A stretch of 64,000 nucleotides of DNA, from assembly GCF_018403245.1 (NCBI RefSeq), contig NZ_BOSH01000006.1, forward strand, positions 62,001-126,000, in the 5' to 3' direction. The DNA is from Paenibacillus sp. J2TS4 (lineage in GTDB: Bacteria; Bacillota; Bacilli; Paenibacillales; NBRC-103111). Shown piece after piece: positions 9,462-18,281 of this stretch; within the stretch, counting starts at the first letter, position 1; each line of letters starts with the position of its first letter. Position numbers and translations under genes: made by a program. Under the pieces are notes generated by a model. That model did no database searches. It was not told the DNA's origin and saw only the letters and a list, made by a program, of their open reading frames with translations.

Positions 9462-9489
9462 TTTACAAATTCTCAACAATTTGTTTTGC
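9462..9489 (+). promoter_or_regulatory. Weak candidate Pho box upstream of phoR
   Basis: TTTACA (9462), TCAACA (9473) and the poor match TTTTGC (9484) are spaced exactly 11 bases apart, about 95-120 bases upstream of phoR. This is the spacing of the PhoP repeats upstream of pstS and pstB-phoU, so autoregulation is possible. Only two repeats are good, and no clear -10 follows. Confidence 0.3.
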
Positions 9490-9581
9490 ATCGTACGGTG
9501 GATTTTCCCGAAAGGCAAGGTTACGATAAAGTAAGCTTTGGTTGGAAGGCATAGGGGGCAAAAGCGGAGGCGGGAGAAAAG

Positions 9582-11390
9582 ATGACTAAATTCAGAACTC
9601 GGTTGACGGTCATTTTTATAGTTATGATCGGTTTGTCGGTGACAGCAGCGGGATTGTTGGCCGCCAAGCTGCAGGAGAACACCTATATTCAAGCCCAGAA
9701 GGAAAACATGGAGCGGGAGCTGCTGCTGATTTTATCGACCTATGATTGGCGCCAATCCGGGACGGATGAAGAATTGATTGCGCTCTATGATGAACGGATT
9801 CGTTATCTGAAGGAATCCGCCAACGCCCGGATTACAGTTATGGGAGCGGACGGCCGAGTGCTGGGCGACTCGGATCACGATCCGCGGACGATGGATAATC
9901 ATCTGGACCGGGAAGAGGTCAGGGAAGCCAAAGAGCACGGCTCGGGCTACTCCATCCGTTACAGCGAAACCCTGGATCGAAAAATGCTGTATGTGGCCAT
10001 TGCTGCTGACGGAGATCCTTCCAAGCAGCCGTCTGGATATATACGTATGTCCCGAGATCTGGGGGTTGTCGAATCCGCCTTGCGCAAGCTCTGGATGTTC
10101 TTGGGCGGGGGATTGGCGATCCTGTTCCTTATAGCCGGGGTGATTTCCTACCGGGTAGCGCATGCCATGACTCGTCCATTGGTTAAAATCACTCGCGTGG
10201 CGCAGCAAATTACGCATCGCAATTCACAGTCTCGCGTGCCCATTGCTCGCAATGATGAAATCGGACAGCTGGGCGGGGCGATCAATACGATGGCGGACAG
10301 TCTGCAAATGCAGGTCAACCGGATTCAGGAGAACGAAAGCCGCTTGAAAAGCGTGCTGGACAACATGCCCAGCGGTGTGATGATGGCCGATTTAAGCGGC
10401 AAAATTGTCCTCACCAATCGGGCCGTTGAAGAAATTTTGGGCTTCTTGGCGGAAGAATTGCTGGGAACCTTATATACGGAGGCCAAGCTGCCTTTTGAAT
10501 TAAAGCAGATGATTCGGGAATGTCTTGAATCACACGATCCCATTCATGATGAAATGATCGTATATTTTCCGGAAGAGCGGATTCTTGAGGCAAACGTCAG
10601 TCCGATGGCTCGCAGTGATGAAGAATGGTCCGGAATTCTGATTGTCCTCCATAACATGACCGCTGTACGCAGGTTGGAAAGAGTCCGGAGCGAATTTGTA
10701 GCCAATGTCTCGCATGAATTAAAGACACCGGTAGCTGCGGTTAAAGGCTTTGCCGAGACTCTTTTGTCGGGAGCTATGAATGATGTGGATACGGCGCGGT
10801 CGTTCCTGCAAATTATTTATGATGAAAGCGAGCGTTTGAACCGATTGATCGGCGATATTCTGGAGCTGTCCAAGATCGAATCCAGAAGGATACCGCTGCA
10901 GTTCTCGCCAGTGGATATGGAGCTGTTTGTGGAGCAGACGACTCACGTTATCCAGGCGGAAGCCGAGAAGAAAGGAATCCGGCTCGAAGCGTCAGTGACC
11001 CCCAATTTATTCCTCGAGGCAGATGAAGATCGCTTAAGACAGATCATGAACAATCTGCTGTCCAATGGAATTAATTATACTCCGGAGGGCGGAAGGGTTA
11101 GAATAGATGTAAGGCCGGCAGACATGGATGAGAAGTCAGGCAGCTATGATAAGGTGAGGATCACCATATCGGATACCGGCATGGGCATTCCGAAGAAGGA
11201 TTTGCCGCGCATCTTTGAACGGTTCTATCGGGTAGATAAAGCCCGATCCAGAAGTTCCGGGGGGACTGGTCTGGGGCTTTCTATTGTCAAACATTTGGTC
11301 GAGCTGCACAAGGGAACGATTACGGTGGACAGTGAGTCCGGAATCGGCACGACTTTCATCATTGAGCTTCCGGTTCTTCAGGATTCCTGA
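9582..11390 (+). CDS. phoR: Phosphate sensor histidine kinase PhoR
   Basis: This 602-residue membrane kinase should phosphorylate the response regulator encoded next, in response to phosphate limitation. The order is: TM1 (about 8-28); an extracytoplasmic sensor domain whose ITVMGADGRVLGDSD stretch resembles PhoR of Bacillus; TM2 (about 170-190); HAMP; PAS (about 250-355); HisKA with His378 in VSHELKTP; and an ATPase domain with N box NNLLSNGINY, DTGMGIP and GTGLGL. Assignment to PhoR rather than ResE or WalK rests on the sensor domain and on two pst/phoU loci with Pho boxes in the same window. The kinase precedes the regulator, the reverse of the Bacillus phoP-phoR order. Confidence 0.82.
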   Translation: MTKFRTRLTVIFIVMIGLSVTAAGLLAAKLQENTYIQAQKENMERELLLILSTYDWRQSGTDEELIALYDERIRYLKESANARITVMGADGRVLGDSDHDPRTMDNHLDREEVREAKEHGSGYSIRYSETLDRKMLYVAIAADGDPSKQPSGYIRMSRDLGVVESALRKLWMFLGGGLAILFLIAGVISYRVAHAMTRPLVKITRVAQQITHRNSQSRVPIARNDEIGQLGGAINTMADSLQMQVNRIQENESRLKSVLDNMPSGVMMADLSGKIVLTNRAVEEILGFLAEELLGTLYTEAKLPFELKQMIRECLESHDPIHDEMIVYFPEERILEANVSPMARSDEEWSGILIVLHNMTAVRRLERVRSEFVANVSHELKTPVAAVKGFAETLLSGAMNDVDTARSFLQIIYDESERLNRLIGDILELSKIESRRIPLQFSPVDMELFVEQTTHVIQAEAEKKGIRLEASVTPNLFLEADEDRLRQIMNNLLSNGINYTPEGGRVRIDVRPADMDEKSGSYDKVRITISDTGMGIPKKDLPRIFERFYRVDKARSRSSGGTGLGLSIVKHLVELHKGTITVDSESGIGTTFIIELPVLQDS

Positions 11391-11397
11391 CGGCATC

Positions 11398-11427
11398 TTA
11401 ACAAAAAGATACGTTTCAAGCTATAAT
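11398..11427 (+). promoter_or_regulatory. Sigma-A-type promoter directly before phoP
   Basis: TTAACA at 11398-11403 and a perfect TATAAT at 11422-11427 are separated by 18 bases, in the 80-base gap between phoR and phoP. It would let the regulator be made without the kinase. The -35 hexamer is also a good single PhoP half-site, so PhoP could bind here. Confidence 0.6.
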
Positions 11428-11470
11428 GGAAATAGCTAGGACGATAACGAATGGGGGACGGGTTCTTACA

Positions 11471-12190
11471 ATGACTCACAAAATATTGATTATAGAAGAT
11501 GAACCCACATTAGCGAGACTGCTGTCCTATAATCTGTCACAGGAAGGCTATGAGGTTCAATTAGTCGACCATGGCAGTGAAGGACTCAGAATCGCATTAA
11601 ACGGTCTACACGATTTAATCGTACTTGATATTATGCTTCCGGGTATGAATGGCTTCGAAATTTTATCCAAGCTGCGTCAGCATGGAATCCAGACTCCGGT
11701 CATTATATTGACTGCCCGCAACGCGGAAGAGGAAGTCGTGCAAGGACTCAAGTATGGAGCGGACGATTATATTACGAAGCCGTTTGGAGTAGCCGAGCTC
11801 TTGGCCAGAGTATCGGCTGTGCTCCGCCGAACGGGACACGACACCCAAGCTAACGAGCAGGGAGGAAGCGCCGAGAAGGTGATAAGCATCGGCGAACTCT
11901 CCATCTATCCGGAGAAGTACGAGGTGGTACTGCACGGGGACCCAATCACCCTTCGTCCGAAAGAATTTGAAGTGCTGCTCTATTTGGTGCAAAGGCCGGG
12001 AGTCGTTATTACCCGGGATGATTTGATGAATGTAGTATGGGGCTTTGATTACATCGGCGGCCAAAGAACGGTCGATGTCCATGTCAGCTCGTTGCGTAAA
12101 AAGCTGGAAATGAACCAACAATCGGTACAGATCGAGTCGATTCGGGGAGTAGGCTATAAATTGGTCGCCAAGACGGGAAAAGTCAAATGA
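11471..12190 (+). CDS. phoP: Phosphate response regulator PhoP (OmpR family)
   Basis: This 239-residue transcription factor has a receiver domain with the acidic pair ED (residues 9-10), phosphoacceptor Asp53 in VLDIMLPG, and Lys in ITKPFG, followed by an OmpR/PhoB winged helix (from about residue 135) with the GGQRTVDVHVSSLRKKLE recognition region. Phosphorylated PhoP binds TTAACA-like repeats spaced 11 bp apart, which exist upstream of pstS (36143) and pstB-phoU (22579). The frame is open from 11426, but GGGGGACGGG precedes the ATG at 11471 and the domain begins there, whereas 11426 lies inside the promoter. It follows phoR by 80 bases. Confidence 0.85.
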   Translation: MTHKILIIEDEPTLARLLSYNLSQEGYEVQLVDHGSEGLRIALNGLHDLIVLDIMLPGMNGFEILSKLRQHGIQTPVIILTARNAEEEVVQGLKYGADDYITKPFGVAELLARVSAVLRRTGHDTQANEQGGSAEKVISIGELSIYPEKYEVVLHGDPITLRPKEFEVLLYLVQRPGVVITRDDLMNVVWGFDYIGGQRTVDVHVSSLRKKLEMNQQSVQIESIRGVGYKLVAKTGKVK

Positions 12191-12474
12191 CCCATACAGA
12201 TGAAGGCGGGATGCCATAGCGGCCACAGCCAGCAGAGTACAGGGAAGCATACACATATGGGGATTACCAACGTCTATCCGAATCTGATCTGAAGCAACGA
12301 TCTGAAGTAAGTAACGGTAGGAGAGATTAGACAGGGACAGCCATGGCCGCATAAGCAGCTTTGGCTGGCTCAACCTCTGTTTCGGGCTCTGGTCGGGGAG
12401 AACCGGTAGGTCAGTTGTCAACAGGGCCCTGAAATGGGCTCTGCAATTTCAACCGAGGAGGAGGACTGTGAACG

Positions 12475-13446
12475 ATGCGTAAATTGCGATGGGGAGTATT
12501 GGGAACCGGCAGAATCATTTCGAAGGCGGGGCTCGCGATCCATAGGGCCGAGAACAGCGAATGGATTGGAATAGCCGGGCGAAGCGCCGACACTGGGCGA
12601 GAGGCAGCTGAGACATACGGGCTGGAGCGCCGCTATGACCATTATCAGGAGCTGGTGGACGATCCGGATATCGATGCTGTCTATATTTCACTTCTGAATC
12701 ATTTACATAAGGAATGGGCGATTAAGGCCCTGAATGCCGGCAAGCATGTCTTGCTCGAAAAACCGTTTACGCTTAACCGGCAGGAAGCTATCGAGGTGGC
12801 AGAAGCCGCCAAAGCAAATGGTGTGCAAGTCATGGAAGCGCATTCCTGGCGTTATCAGGAAGGCTACCATAGGATAAAGGCCATTATCGATGAGGGAGCC
12901 ATCGGCGATCTGGCCATTATGTGCAGCCACTTCTCCTTCATGGCCAGTGCCGACAGCACACGCTGGGTCCAGAAGTGGGGCGGCGGAGCGCTGTATGACA
13001 TCGGCTGTTATCCTGTAGCGTGGAGCCGGTTTCTGATGGGCTCGGAGCCGGAAGCGGTCGAATGTCGGATGACGATGTCTTCGACGGGCGTGGATGCCCG
13101 ATTTATCGGGACGCTGTATTATTCCGATGGAAGAGTGGCCCACTGCAGCGCCGCCTTTGATATGGCCAACGGCTCGGGCTTCGAGCTCTATGGCACTAGA
13201 GGAAGACTGTCGCTGACTACCGATACCAAGCCGGAAAGTGTGACTCTGTCTGCAGCTTATAACGGGCAGACTCAACAATGGGTCAACGATCGGGTTCAGC
13301 CCTATGTCTCTCAGGTGGAAGGATTTGCGGATGCCATCCTGCAGGGGCGTCCGGCGCCTTTCTCCGTGGAGGATGCGATCCAGCAAATGGCCATTATCGA
13401 TGCGTTATTCCGGGCTGATCGCGAGCGGACCCGAATCTATCTGTAA
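12475..13446 (+). CDS. Gfo/Idh/MocA family oxidoreductase
   Basis: This is a 323-residue NAD(P)-dependent dehydrogenase of the family that oxidises sugars, inositols or their derivatives. The N-terminal Rossmann domain has GTGRI (residues 10-14) and the KHVLLEKPFTLN motif with the catalytic Lys in EKP. The C-terminal domain contains WGGGALYDIGCYP, matching the G-G-G-x-x-x-D-x-G-x-H active-site region with Cys-Tyr in place of the usual His. It is preceded by GAGGAGGAGGA and by 284 bases without a gene. It is the first of three paralogues in 5 kb. The substrate is unknown. The closest general relatives are trans-dihydrodiol or xylose dehydrogenase-like proteins. Confidence 0.85.
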   Translation: MRKLRWGVLGTGRIISKAGLAIHRAENSEWIGIAGRSADTGREAAETYGLERRYDHYQELVDDPDIDAVYISLLNHLHKEWAIKALNAGKHVLLEKPFTLNRQEAIEVAEAAKANGVQVMEAHSWRYQEGYHRIKAIIDEGAIGDLAIMCSHFSFMASADSTRWVQKWGGGALYDIGCYPVAWSRFLMGSEPEAVECRMTMSSTGVDARFIGTLYYSDGRVAHCSAAFDMANGSGFELYGTRGRLSLTTDTKPESVTLSAAYNGQTQQWVNDRVQPYVSQVEGFADAILQGRPAPFSVEDAIQQMAIIDALFRADRERTRIYL

Positions 13447-13452
13447 TTGTAA

Positions 13453-13876
13453 GCTATATACTCGGCACTAAAGATTTCAAAGCTCATGAAGTGGAGAAAG
13501 AAAGATGCTTCCAGGGCGAGTTTTGGCTTTGTATTCCTACCATCCGAAGGCCCATCCAGTAAATAAGGAGCTAGGTTTGGTTGGGGTCCCCGAAAAGTAC
13601 CTGGAATCGCTTCGAAGCCTATCTTCACTTTTGGGGGAAGGAGTTATCGGTTGTTTCGGGGTCCCCGAAAAGTAATGTATAAACCTTTTTCGAAGCAAAG
13701 TCAGGGGGATCGACCGCGCTTAGAGGAGGGTTTAGACGCCGACCGTGTTACGGTGCGGACGGATTTCACTACGAAGCATATCCTCACTTTTTGGGGAAGG
13801 AGTATGATGTTTGAAGCTTCGGAGGCACTTTCCTTCGGAACGGAATGATCGCTTTCTTTAGTGCCACTTATATAAG
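13453..13876. repeat. MITE-like element with inverted ends and nested repeats
   Basis: The ends carry an inverted repeat of about 20 bp: TATATActcGGCACTAAAG at the left and CTTTAGTGCCacttATATA at the right (GGCACTAAAG at 13464-13473, its complement at 13856-13865). Segments 13485-13522 and 13830-13874 match the contiguous 86-bp repeat at 28967-29052, so about 307 bases are inserted between them here. The insert itself has GGGGTCCCCGAAAAGTA at 13584-13600 and 13659-13675, and CTCACTTTTTGGGGAAGGAGT-like units at about 13624-13644 and 13782-13803, which can pair as hairpins. No coding sequence is seen. Confidence 0.6.
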
Positions 13877-13905
13877 TATAAATCATATCGAGAGGAGATA
13901 GGAAA

Positions 13906-14988
13906 ATGTCAAAGAAGATTAAAGTCGCCATTATCGGCTGCGGAGGAATTGCAAACGGGAAGCACATGAAAGCTTTGTCTCAATTGGATACGGCGGAAAT
14001 GACCGCTTTTTGCGACATCGTTCCGGAACGAGCCCACAAAGCCGCCAGGGAATACGGAGCAGAAGGCTCCAAGGTGTATGAAGATTACACCGAGCTTCTT
14101 CAGGATGGCTCCATTGACGTGGTCCATGTTTGTACCCCCAATGATTCTCATGCGGAAATAACGATCGCATCCCTGGAAGCCGGCAAGCATGTGATGTGTG
14201 AGAAGCCGATGGCCAAAACCGCTGCTGACGCCCGTCGAATGCTGGATGCGGCGAAGCGTACCGGGAAGAAGCTGACCATTGGCTACAACAACCGTTTCCG
14301 CTCGGATTCCTTGTATTTGCACGAAATGTGTGCAAATGGCGAGCTCGGCGAGATTTATTATGCCAAAGCTCATGCCCTTCGCCGGCGGGCGGTCCCGACC
14401 TGGGGAGTGTTTCTCGACGAGGAAAAACAGGGAGGCGGGCCGCTAATCGATATCGGTACGCATGCGCTGGATCTGACGCTCTGGATGATGAACAATTACG
14501 AGCCCAAGGTTGTGCTGGGAACTTCTTATCATAAGCTCTCCCAGCGGGAGAATGCGGCCAATGCCTGGGGACCGTGGGATCCGAAGAAATTTACCGTGGA
14601 GGATTCCGCCTTTGGAATGATCACTATGAAAAATGGGGCGACCATCGTACTCGAATCGAGCTGGGCGCTGAATACTCTTCAGGATGGCGAGGCGAGATGT
14701 ACGCTTTGCGGCACCGAGGGCGGAGCCGATATGCAGGACGGCCTGCGCATTAACGGCGAGAAGAAGGGCAAATTATACACGACCCAAATCCAGCTGGGAG
14801 GCAAAGGAGTAGCGTTCTATGATGCGAACGAGGAGAATGATGCAGTGCGTGAGGCTCGAGCCTGGATCGATTGTATTCTGAACGATACCGAACCGGTGGT
14901 GACTCCGGAGCAAGCTCTGGTTGTATCGGAAATTCTCGAAGCGATTTACGAATCATCGCGGACGGGAGAAGCGATATCATTTAGCTGA
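13906..14988 (+). CDS. Gfo/Idh/MocA family oxidoreductase
   Basis: This 360-residue paralogue has the Rossmann motif GCGGIANG (about residues 11-18), the active-site lysine in HVMCEKPMAKT, and the canonical GGGPLIDIGTHALDLTLW motif with the catalytic His. It therefore looks fully functional, unlike the first paralogue, which varies at that His. A GAGAGGAGATAG ribosome site precedes the ATG. It resembles inositol dehydrogenase or glucose-fructose oxidoreductase-like proteins. The next convergent gene is an AraC regulator, and a further close relative lies at 16097. Confidence 0.88.
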   Translation: MSKKIKVAIIGCGGIANGKHMKALSQLDTAEMTAFCDIVPERAHKAAREYGAEGSKVYEDYTELLQDGSIDVVHVCTPNDSHAEITIASLEAGKHVMCEKPMAKTAADARRMLDAAKRTGKKLTIGYNNRFRSDSLYLHEMCANGELGEIYYAKAHALRRRAVPTWGVFLDEEKQGGGPLIDIGTHALDLTLWMMNNYEPKVVLGTSYHKLSQRENAANAWGPWDPKKFTVEDSAFGMITMKNGATIVLESSWALNTLQDGEARCTLCGTEGGADMQDGLRINGEKKGKLYTTQIQLGGKGVAFYDANEENDAVREARAWIDCILNDTEPVVTPEQALVVSEILEAIYESSRTGEAISFS

Positions 14989-15069
14989 TCGTAGTGAAGA
15001 CAACCCATAATTTTTACCTTTAAATGCTATAGAGTCGTTGGCGGAAGCTCGATCTGTCCGCAACAAACG

Positions 15070-15110
15070 GAGACACTATCTTGTTAGAGGATAGTGTCTC
15101 TCTTCTCTTA
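15070..15110 (+). terminator. Terminator between convergent genes
   Basis: A perfect 11-bp stem GAGACACTATC/GATAGTGTCTC with a 9-base loop is followed by TCTTCTCTT on the plus strand. It separates the oxidoreductase from the convergent AraC gene and may serve both. Confidence 0.75.
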
Positions 15111-15118
15111 AACAGCGC

Positions 15119-15982
15119 TTATCTCTTTATTTTACGGTATTCCGTTGGAATGACGCCTTTCTTCTCCCGGAACATACGGTAGAAAGTTTTATAGGAGCCA
15201 TAGCCGACCTCATGAGCAATTTCGATGACACTCAGATCGGTGGACGCGAGCAGCCCGCTGGCATGCCTTATTCGTAAATCATGGAGAAAATGAACGAAGG
15301 TTTGTCCGGTCGCTTGTTTAATAAGCTCGCTGATTCGCGACATGCTCATGGAGAAGGCTTCAGCGAGGTTGGACAGCATGAGCTCCTCCTGGTAATGGTT
15401 ATGGATATAATGAATGATGGGCCAAACCGAGCTCTTGACTCCTGTCGATGAGACAGGCAGCTGAGAATCCCCGCGAGTTTCCTGGCGATATCGATCGAAA
15501 CGAATCAGTATTTCCCACAGCTGCGCTTTCAGCATCGTTTCCCGCCAGCGGTGCCCTTCGGCATACTCCTGGTACATCTCTTCGAGCAGCTTCTTCATAT
15601 ACTCCCTATTCTGTTCCTGAAATTGGGTAAAAGGAGACTGCCGGTCCCAGTCATTCACCAAACCGCCAAGGGTCCCGTTAATGCCGGAGTCCATCAGGAG
15701 GTCGAGACTGAAACTGCAGTTATATAGCTTAAGGGTAGAGCCCGGCTGGGTAACAATCTCATGCACCTGGTAAGGAAGAATGAAAGTGAAGGTGCCGGGC
15801 GCCATTGGATGACAGACCCCGTTGATTATTTCTTCACCGAATCCTTCCACGACATAGGAAAATTCCAGAAAATCATGGCGATGTGCGGGATACCCATGCG
15901 GCAATTGATTGAGGCTTAGATGCAGCGGAAAGGCCGTATGCATATTGGGGTACGTTTTTAAGTACTTTGGAAAATGAGTCAA
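15119..15982 (-). CDS. AraC-family transcriptional regulator
   Basis: This is a 287-residue AraC/XylS regulator. An N-terminal cupin-type sensing domain (HRHDFLEFSYVVEGFGEEIING) is followed by two helix-turn-helix motifs in the last 100 residues (SNLAEAFSMSMSRISELIK and IAHEVGYGSYKTFYRMFREK). The frame stays open to an ATG at 16033, but a GGAGG site at 15991-15995 lies 8 bases before a TTG at 15982, so I chose the TTG start. It is divergent from the oxidoreductase at 16097 with about 115 bases between, the usual arrangement for a local activator of sugar genes. The inducer is unknown. Confidence 0.87.
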   Translation of the reverse strand: MTHFPKYLKTYPNMHTAFPLHLSLNQLPHGYPAHRHDFLEFSYVVEGFGEEIINGVCHPMAPGTFTFILPYQVHEIVTQPGSTLKLYNCSFSLDLLMDSGINGTLGGLVNDWDRQSPFTQFQEQNREYMKKLLEEMYQEYAEGHRWRETMLKAQLWEILIRFDRYRQETRGDSQLPVSSTGVKSSVWPIIHYIHNHYQEELMLSNLAEAFSMSMSRISELIKQATGQTFVHFLHDLRIRHASGLLASTDLSVIEIAHEVGYGSYKTFYRMFREKKGVIPTEYRKIKR

Positions 15983-16096
15983 AGCGGGTTCCTCCGAAAA
16001 AATGAGACATCTTCCGAAACGGTTGGTATGCAATCGGTTTTATTTTATTTTATCATATCTAAAGGAAAGCATGATGATAATTTAGGGGGAATGACT

Positions 16097-17173
16097 ATGT
16101 CTGCATCGGACAAAATCAGACTTGGAATGATAGGCGCCGGGAACATCGGAAATGTGCATTTGCAGCAATTTTCTCAATTGGGTGATCTATGTGAAATAAC
16201 AGCAATAACGGACGTTTCTCAACCATTAGCGGCGTCTCGAGCCAAGGAGTATGGGATAGCTAATATAACCAGTACGGCCGAGGAGCTTATTCAAAGCCCG
16301 GATGTAGACGCTGTACTGATTGGCGTGCCGAATCAGTTTCACGCACCGCTCGCGGTTCAAGCGCTTTCCGCTCACAAGCATGTGCTGCTGGAGAAACCGA
16401 TGGGCATGAATGCCGAGACGGCCCGGCAAATTCTTCTGGCCAGCCGTCAGACCGATCGTAAGCTGATGGTGGCGCATCAGATGCGTTGGGAATCGATTCC
16501 GATGCAAATCAAGGAACAGGTTGACCGTGGGGAGCTGGGGCGTATCTACACGGCGAAGACGGGCTTATATCGGCGCAAAGGCATTCCCGGCTGGGGGACA
16601 TGGTTCACCAGAATGGATCAATCCGGCGGCGGGCCGTTGATCGATATCGGTGTGCACATGCTGGATCTCGCGTTGTATTTGATGGGCAATCCGAAGCCGG
16701 TTTCGGTTTACGGCTCTACCTATGCGGAATTCGGACCGAGGAAGAAAGGAATCGGCACTTGGGGCAAGCCTAATTGGGAAGGCATCTACGATGTGGAGGA
16801 TTTGGCTACGGCAATAATCAAGATGGAGGACGGCAGCTCGCTGACGTTGGAGGTAAGCTGGGCCGTGCATATGGATACCGACAGCACTCCTTTCCTCCAC
16901 CTTATGGGCACCGATGGGGGAGCGAGCTATAGGGGAAGCTCTGGCAAGCTGTTAACAGAGAAATTCAATCGTGCAACGGAAATGGATCTCCAGACGCTTG
17001 ATGAAGATGAAGGCGCGCGCGGGCGGTTAAGCCGTCACTTCCTGGAATGTATTCGGGAAGGGAAGGAGCCCATTACCTCTGCACTCAGCGGGTATACGAA
17101 CAATTTGGTGCTGGATGCGATTTATGAATCGTCACGAACCGGCAGTGAAGTCAAACTGAATTGGGACCTATAG
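16097..17173 (+). CDS. Gfo/Idh/MocA family oxidoreductase
   Basis: This is the third paralogue, 358 residues, with Rossmann motif GAGNIGNVH (about residues 13-21), KHVLLEKPMGMN and the complete active-site motif SGGGPLIDIGVHMLDLAL. It is closest to the 13906 paralogue in its DWGTW/WGKPNWEG region and in the C-terminal ESSRTG segment. The GGGGGA ribosome site touches the ATG at 16091 but is 6 bases from that at 16097, so I chose the latter. It is transcribed divergently from the AraC gene and probably together with the TIM-barrel gene 100 bases downstream, though a GTTCAaAAAGTC/GACTTTTtaTGAAC hairpin lies between. Confidence 0.88.
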   Translation: MSASDKIRLGMIGAGNIGNVHLQQFSQLGDLCEITAITDVSQPLAASRAKEYGIANITSTAEELIQSPDVDAVLIGVPNQFHAPLAVQALSAHKHVLLEKPMGMNAETARQILLASRQTDRKLMVAHQMRWESIPMQIKEQVDRGELGRIYTAKTGLYRRKGIPGWGTWFTRMDQSGGGPLIDIGVHMLDLALYLMGNPKPVSVYGSTYAEFGPRKKGIGTWGKPNWEGIYDVEDLATAIIKMEDGSSLTLEVSWAVHMDTDSTPFLHLMGTDGGASYRGSSGKLLTEKFNRATEMDLQTLDEDEGARGRLSRHFLECIREGKEPITSALSGYTNNLVLDAIYESSRTGSEVKLNWDL

Positions 17174-17272
17174 ATTGAATGTTCAAAAAGTCAATCTTTT
17201 GCTTGCTATCCTTCGTGATCAAAAGGGGACTTTTTATGAACAACATCTTTAAGCGACGGGAGGTAATCTGAG

Positions 17273-18118
17273 GTGATCTATGGACTAACTCGGGCAGGAA
17301 TCGGAGACGCCGGGAGCGATGAACAGTTTATTGAAGCCGCCGCAGAATATGGGTTTCGTGCGATAGATGGAGATCCTGCAGAATTTGTGGCGCGGTTGGG
17401 TGCGGAAGGAGCGAATGCTTGGCTGGCCAAACATAATATGGCCTGGTCTTCTTGTGGCTTGCCCGTGGATTGGCGAACAACGGATGAAGCGTTTCGCGAC
17501 GGGCTGACCAGGCTGCTGGAGGTGGCCAAGGCGGCTGCGGCCATTGGCTGTACAAGCTGCTGCACGTACATCCTGCCTGCGACCGATGCCCTTCCGGCCC
17601 CCTTCATGGCGCAGGCGATCAAGCGTCTCCGGCTATGTGCGCAAATGCTCGGTGCCTACGGCATTCGCCTGGGGCTCGAGTATGTCGGTCCGCATCATCT
17701 AAGAACACAGTGGACTCACCCGTTCCTATGGACGCAGGAGGCCGTGCTTGATGTCATAGATGCGATCGGAGAGCCGAATGTCGGCTTGCTGCTGGACTCT
17801 TACCACTGGTATACGACCGGCTTGCAGAAAGAGGACATAACTAGGCTGCGGCCAGAGCAAATCGTTCACGTGCATATTAACGACGCACCGCCTGGGCCTG
17901 TGGAGAAGGTGCTGGATAACGATCGTGTGTATCCGGGAGAAGGCGTGATTGATTTGCCGGCATTTTTGCAGGCGTTGGAGCAAGCGGGGTATCAGGGAGC
18001 AGTGACCCAGGAGGTACTGACGAAGGAACCTCCGAAGCAGACCGTGCAGGAACTTCTCACGCGTTCTAAAGCGGGGATCGACAAGGTGCTTGCCGCGGCC
18101 GGATTATCGCATCGGTAA
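17273..18118 (+). CDS. Sugar phosphate isomerase/epimerase (xylose isomerase-like TIM barrel)
   Basis: This 281-residue protein belongs to the AP-endonuclease-2/xylose isomerase-like TIM-barrel superfamily, which includes IolE, IolI and tagatose epimerases. Likely divalent-metal ligands appear in order: Glu in LGLEYVGPH, Asp in LLLDSYHW, His in VHVHINDA, and Glu in TQEVLTKE. The start is GTG, 9 bases after GGGAGG. Downstream of an oxidoreductase and under a nearby AraC regulator, it probably acts in the same sugar or polyol catabolic route, converting a keto-sugar produced by the dehydrogenase. The exact substrate cannot be assigned. Confidence 0.85.
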   Translation: MIYGLTRAGIGDAGSDEQFIEAAAEYGFRAIDGDPAEFVARLGAEGANAWLAKHNMAWSSCGLPVDWRTTDEAFRDGLTRLLEVAKAAAAIGCTSCCTYILPATDALPAPFMAQAIKRLRLCAQMLGAYGIRLGLEYVGPHHLRTQWTHPFLWTQEAVLDVIDAIGEPNVGLLLDSYHWYTTGLQKEDITRLRPEQIVHVHINDAPPGPVEKVLDNDRVYPGEGVIDLPAFLQALEQAGYQGAVTQEVLTKEPPKQTVQELLTRSKAGIDKVLAAAGLSHR

Positions 18119-18130
18119 TGGCAAGTATGA

Positions 18131-18166
18131 AGCAGCGGGTCAGAATCTCTGCCCCGCTGCTTTTTC
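18131..18166 (+). terminator. Terminator after the sugar isomerase gene
   Basis: A 9-bp stem AGCAGCGGG/CCCGCTGCT is followed by TTTTCC. It also lies just past the stop of the convergent small cytochrome bd gene. Confidence 0.8.
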
Positions 18167-18171
18167 CATCA

Positions 18172-18276
18172 CTATTTCTTGGGATTCAGGAATGGCCCCC
18201 AGATGAACAAAGCCGCAATAGACAGAACGATCACTAGCGGGGGCGCGATCATCATTAGAAAAAAGTCAAGATCCAT
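18172..18276 (-). CDS. cydS: CydS-like small subunit of cytochrome bd oxidase
   Basis: This 34-residue single-helix protein begins MDLDFFLMMIAPPLVIVLS and ends FLNPKK. Its start lies 5 bases after the cydB stop, behind GGAAAGGGTGATAG. Small membrane subunits of this size (CydS in Geobacillus, CydX in Proteobacteria) bind at the cydA interface of bd oxidases and stabilise haem b595. The position after cydB, the length, the Met-x-APP near the N-terminus and one hydrophobic helix fit CydS of the Bacillales. It is too short for most gene callers. Confidence 0.8.
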   Translation of the reverse strand: MDLDFFLMMIAPPLVIVLSIAALFIWGPFLNPKK

Positions 18277-18281
18277 CTCTA

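Noticed and set aside
11398..11427. Full Pho box before phoP
   Set aside because: Only one TTAACA is present; the hexamers at 11-bp steps downstream (ATACGT and beyond) do not fit, so it is listed as an ordinary promoter.
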